Shown here: piece by piece, positions 61,965-64,000 of the stretch
Numbering within the stretch: position 1 is the stretch's first letter
How the letters are laid out: each line of letters opens with the position of its first letter
NCBI GenBank assembly: GCA_022843845.1
Contig: JALHMW010000001.1
Coordinates: 248,001-312,000 of the forward strand
Direction: 5' to 3'
DNA: 64,000 bases
DNA from: Archangium sp.
GTDB lineage: Bacteria > Myxococcota > Myxococcia > Myxococcales > Myxococcaceae
The notes under the pieces: generated by a model
What the model saw: the letters and a program-made list of their open reading frames with translations, nothing else
Databases searched by the model: none
What the model was told of the DNA's origin: nothing
Translations under genes and position numbers: made by a program

Positions 61965-64000
61965 ATGGTTCGCCTCATGGGGATTCGCCGCGCAGTGGTG
62001 GGACTGTCGCTCCTCGTATTCTCGTGCGAGTCCGTCGAGCCAAGTCAGCCGGTGCAGACGTCTCACCAGGGCCTCGGCACGCCCAGCCTGCTCAGTGACA
62101 TCGACGCGCGGCCGGGGGTCGCGGGCAGCTTCGGCTCCTCGCCCTTCTCGTTCACCCGCCTCGGCGCGCAGACGGCCTTCTTCGCCTCGACGCCCGGCGA
62201 GGGCACCGAGCTCTACGTCACCGATGGCACCGCTGCCGGCACCCGGCTCGTCGTCGACGCGGCGCCGGGCGCTGCGAGCCTGGTCGGGCCCAACACGACG
62301 TTCGCCGAGCTCAACGGCGTCCTCTACTTTCGCGGCTCGAACAGCCAGAGCGGCTTCGAGCTCTTCCGCTCCGATGGGACCGCTGCCGGGACCCGCCTCG
62401 TCGCCGACGTGTGCGCGGGCTGCAGCGGCTTCGAGCTCGACAACACCGGCACCCGCCCGCTCGGCCCCGGGCTGGCGGGCAACGCCGTCGCCTTCATCGG
62501 CAGCGCGAGCACGTCGGGGCAGCCGCTTCAGCTCTACGTCTCGAACGGAACGCCCGCGGGCACCCGCGCCGTCGCGACGTTGAGCAGCGCCCCCTCGAAC
62601 TTCGTGTCGACGGGAACGCGCGTCTACTTCGACACGGGTGGCATCTTCTCGGCGACCGGCAACGAGCTGTGGAGCTCCGATGGGACTGACGCGGGCACCG
62701 GCCTCGTCGCGGACCTCGCGCCAGGTTCGGCGTCGTCGTCGCCGTCGCTGCTGACGCCCGCTGGCAACACGCTCTACTTCATCGCCCGGCCGTCCACTTC
62801 GTCCGAGCTGTGGCGCACCGACGGCACCGCGCCGAACACCGCGCTCGTGGTGAACCTGGGAGACGTGTTCGTGCGCGCGCTCGTCATCTCGGGGCCGAAG
62901 GCGTTCGTGATCGCCGGCAACGGGCCCGGCACACCCTTCCTCTCCGAGATCGACCTGCCCGCTGGGCCGGCCCGGGTGCTCGGCCTCGCCAACCAGGTCC
63001 CCTCGCCAGTCGCGCTTCCACCCAATCGCGCGCTCTTCGCCGCGGTCCCCAATGGGCTGTGGGTCACCGATGGCACCGACGCCGGCACGTTTCCCGTGAG
63101 GGTCGGGCCGAACCTCGGCACGCTCGCGGCGGTCGACGGCGTCGGGTGGTTCGGCGTGAACGGAGCGGTGTGGCGCAGTGACGGCACGGTCGCAGGCACT
63201 TCGGCGGTGGCGGTGCTCGATGGCGGCGGCAACCTCACCCGGTTCGGGCCGTGTCCGCTGGGGCAGGTCTGCTTCTCGGCGTCGTCGGGGGTGGGCGTCG
63301 AACCGTGGGCCACCGACGGAGGTGCCTCAGCGTTTCTGCTCGGCGATCTGTCGCCCGTTCGCGGGTTTGGCTCGCAGCCCTTTTCGAACAGAGTCGTGGT
63401 GGGCAACCAGCTCTTCTTCACGGCCTCGACGCAGGCCACCGGAGAAGAGCTCTGGCGCACCGACGGCACCACGGCCGACACCGCGCTCGTGCAGGACCTG
63501 CGGCCTGGCACCAGCGGGAGCGCCCCCTCCAACCTCGTCGAGGCGCAGGGCAAGGCGTACTTCGTCGCGACGGGCCCATCGGGGAGCACGCAGTTCTTCC
63601 GCACCGACGGGCGTGACGGCGGCATCGAGGCGCTCGCGCTGCCGCTCGGCTCGACGTTCGCGGTCCGCGAGCTGGTCGGCACACCGCTGGGCGCCTTCGC
63701 GACGGCGTCGAACGCGGCGAACTCGCACTGGGTCCTTGCGTGGCTCGGGCCCGACGCAGGGGTCTCCACCATCGGAGTCTTCCCCCCGGCTCCGGCGCCT
63801 GCGCGTCCGCCCGGGCTCTTCACTGCGATTGGCGACACCGTCTTCTTCTATGGGTGGACGCCGAGCGCCTTCGGCCAGGTGTGGCGAACCGATGGCACCG
63901 CAACGAACACCACCGCCGTCACGTCGTTCATTCCGAGCGCGGGAAACCAGCTGTTCAACTTCACCAACTTCGAGAACCGGCTGTACCTGTCGAACAACGT
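61965..64000 (+). CDS. ELWxxDGT-repeat lipoprotein (C-terminus cut off by window end)
   Basis: From MVRLMGIRRAVVGLSLLVFSC, a lipoprotein signal, about 678 residues are visible and no stop appears. Another in-frame ATG 12 bases later is possible. The body is built from repeats around ELWxxDGTxxGTxLVxD (for example ELWSSDGTDAGT, ELWRTDGTAPNT, LWVTDGTDAGT), with spacing of roughly 45-90 residues, as in the ELWxxDGT-repeat proteins of myxobacteria and related bacteria. These form beta-propeller-like surface proteins of unknown role. The upstream terminator leaves little room for its own promoter. Confidence 0.87.
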   Translation, partial: MVRLMGIRRAVVGLSLLVFSCESVEPSQPVQTSHQGLGTPSLLSDIDARPGVAGSFGSSPFSFTRLGAQTAFFASTPGEGTELYVTDGTAAGTRLVVDAAPGAASLVGPNTTFAELNGVLYFRGSNSQSGFELFRSDGTAAGTRLVADVCAGCSGFELDNTGTRPLGPGLAGNAVAFIGSASTSGQPLQLYVSNGTPAGTRAVATLSSAPSNFVSTGTRVYFDTGGIFSATGNELWSSDGTDAGTGLVADLAPGSASSSPSLLTPAGNTLYFIARPSTSSELWRTDGTAPNTALVVNLGDVFVRALVISGPKAFVIAGNGPGTPFLSEIDLPAGPARVLGLANQVPSPVALPPNRALFAAVPNGLWVTDGTDAGTFPVRVGPNLGTLAAVDGVGWFGVNGAVWRSDGTVAGTSAVAVLDGGGNLTRFGPCPLGQVCFSASSGVGVEPWATDGGASAFLLGDLSPVRGFGSQPFSNRVVVGNQLFFTASTQATGEELWRTDGTTADTALVQDLRPGTSGSAPSNLVEAQGKAYFVATGPSGSTQFFRTDGRDGGIEALALPLGSTFAVRELVGTPLGAFATASNAANSHWVLAWLGPDAGVSTIGVFPPAPAPARPPGLFTAIGDTVFFYGWTPSAFGQVWRTDGTATNTTAVTSFIPSAGNQLFNFTNFENRLYLSNN

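Noticed and set aside
62774-63838. Minus-strand open frame within the ELWxxDGT gene
   Set aside because: The plus-strand repeats are clearly protein-coding; this is a shadow.

Overview
The window is high-GC, densely coded chromosomal DNA with about 50 protein genes. The gene types point strongly to a delta-group predatory or gliding bacterium (Myxococcota): membrane-anchored Ser/Thr protein kinases, FHA and HDOD proteins, hybrid histidine kinases, many lipoproteins with Gly/Ala/Ser- or Asp-Ala-Gly-rich linkers, a sigma-32-type factor, and overlapping ATGA/GTGA gene junctions. No rRNA, tRNA, CRISPR array, insertion sequence or phage gene was seen, and no gene-free stretch exceeds 300 bases. 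The first and last genes run off the window.

Layout. 1-7237 (minus strand): a lipoprotein with a histidine-phosphatase-like domain (cut off by the window start), the division set ftsE-ftsX-envC, then etfA, etfB and an acyl-CoA dehydrogenase; a terminator-like hairpin separates etfA from ftsE. 7397-13284: an Ig-like lipoprotein, a PAS/PAS hybrid histidine kinase and a polytopic membrane protein. 13354-24836: the signalling section, with two Ser/Thr kinases, a DUF1302-like barrel, a LolA-like periplasmic protein, a rhomboid-TPR protease, and a double-FHA protein coupled to a receiver-HTH regulator. 24842-34127: lipid metabolism and uptake, with a biotin carboxylase, a 70-residue biotin carrier and a crotonase-like enzyme in one unit, followed by a FadL porin whose start overlaps the end of a very large VolA-like surface lipase. 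34124-43109: a sigma-32-like factor, a zinc-ribbon membrane protein, a DEAD-box helicase, a cellulose-synthase-like glycosyltransferase, an archaemetzincin, a secretin-N/BON protein and ddl. 43281-54485: a PEGA protein with a long Lys/Glu tail, a CDF transporter, a CtpA protease, an alpha/beta hydrolase, an HDOD protein, a MinD/FlhG-like ATPase, small lipoproteins, a TPR protein and a second hybrid kinase. 54547-59413: a tight operon SRPBCC-lptM-lysA-dapA-dapB-FAH-folK. 59606-64000: a GIDE/BAM-domain membrane protein and an ELWxxDGT-repeat lipoprotein (truncated by the window end).

How genes work together. FtsE, FtsX and EnvC form the amidase-activating module of cell division. Acyl-CoA dehydrogenase and EtfAB form a beta-oxidation electron path that could receive fatty acids released by the VolA-like lipase and imported by FadL. 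LysA, DapA and DapB with Ddl supply cell-wall precursors. The least ordinary item is the VolA-like lipase, which carries four tandem N-terminal modules and is translationally coupled to FadL.
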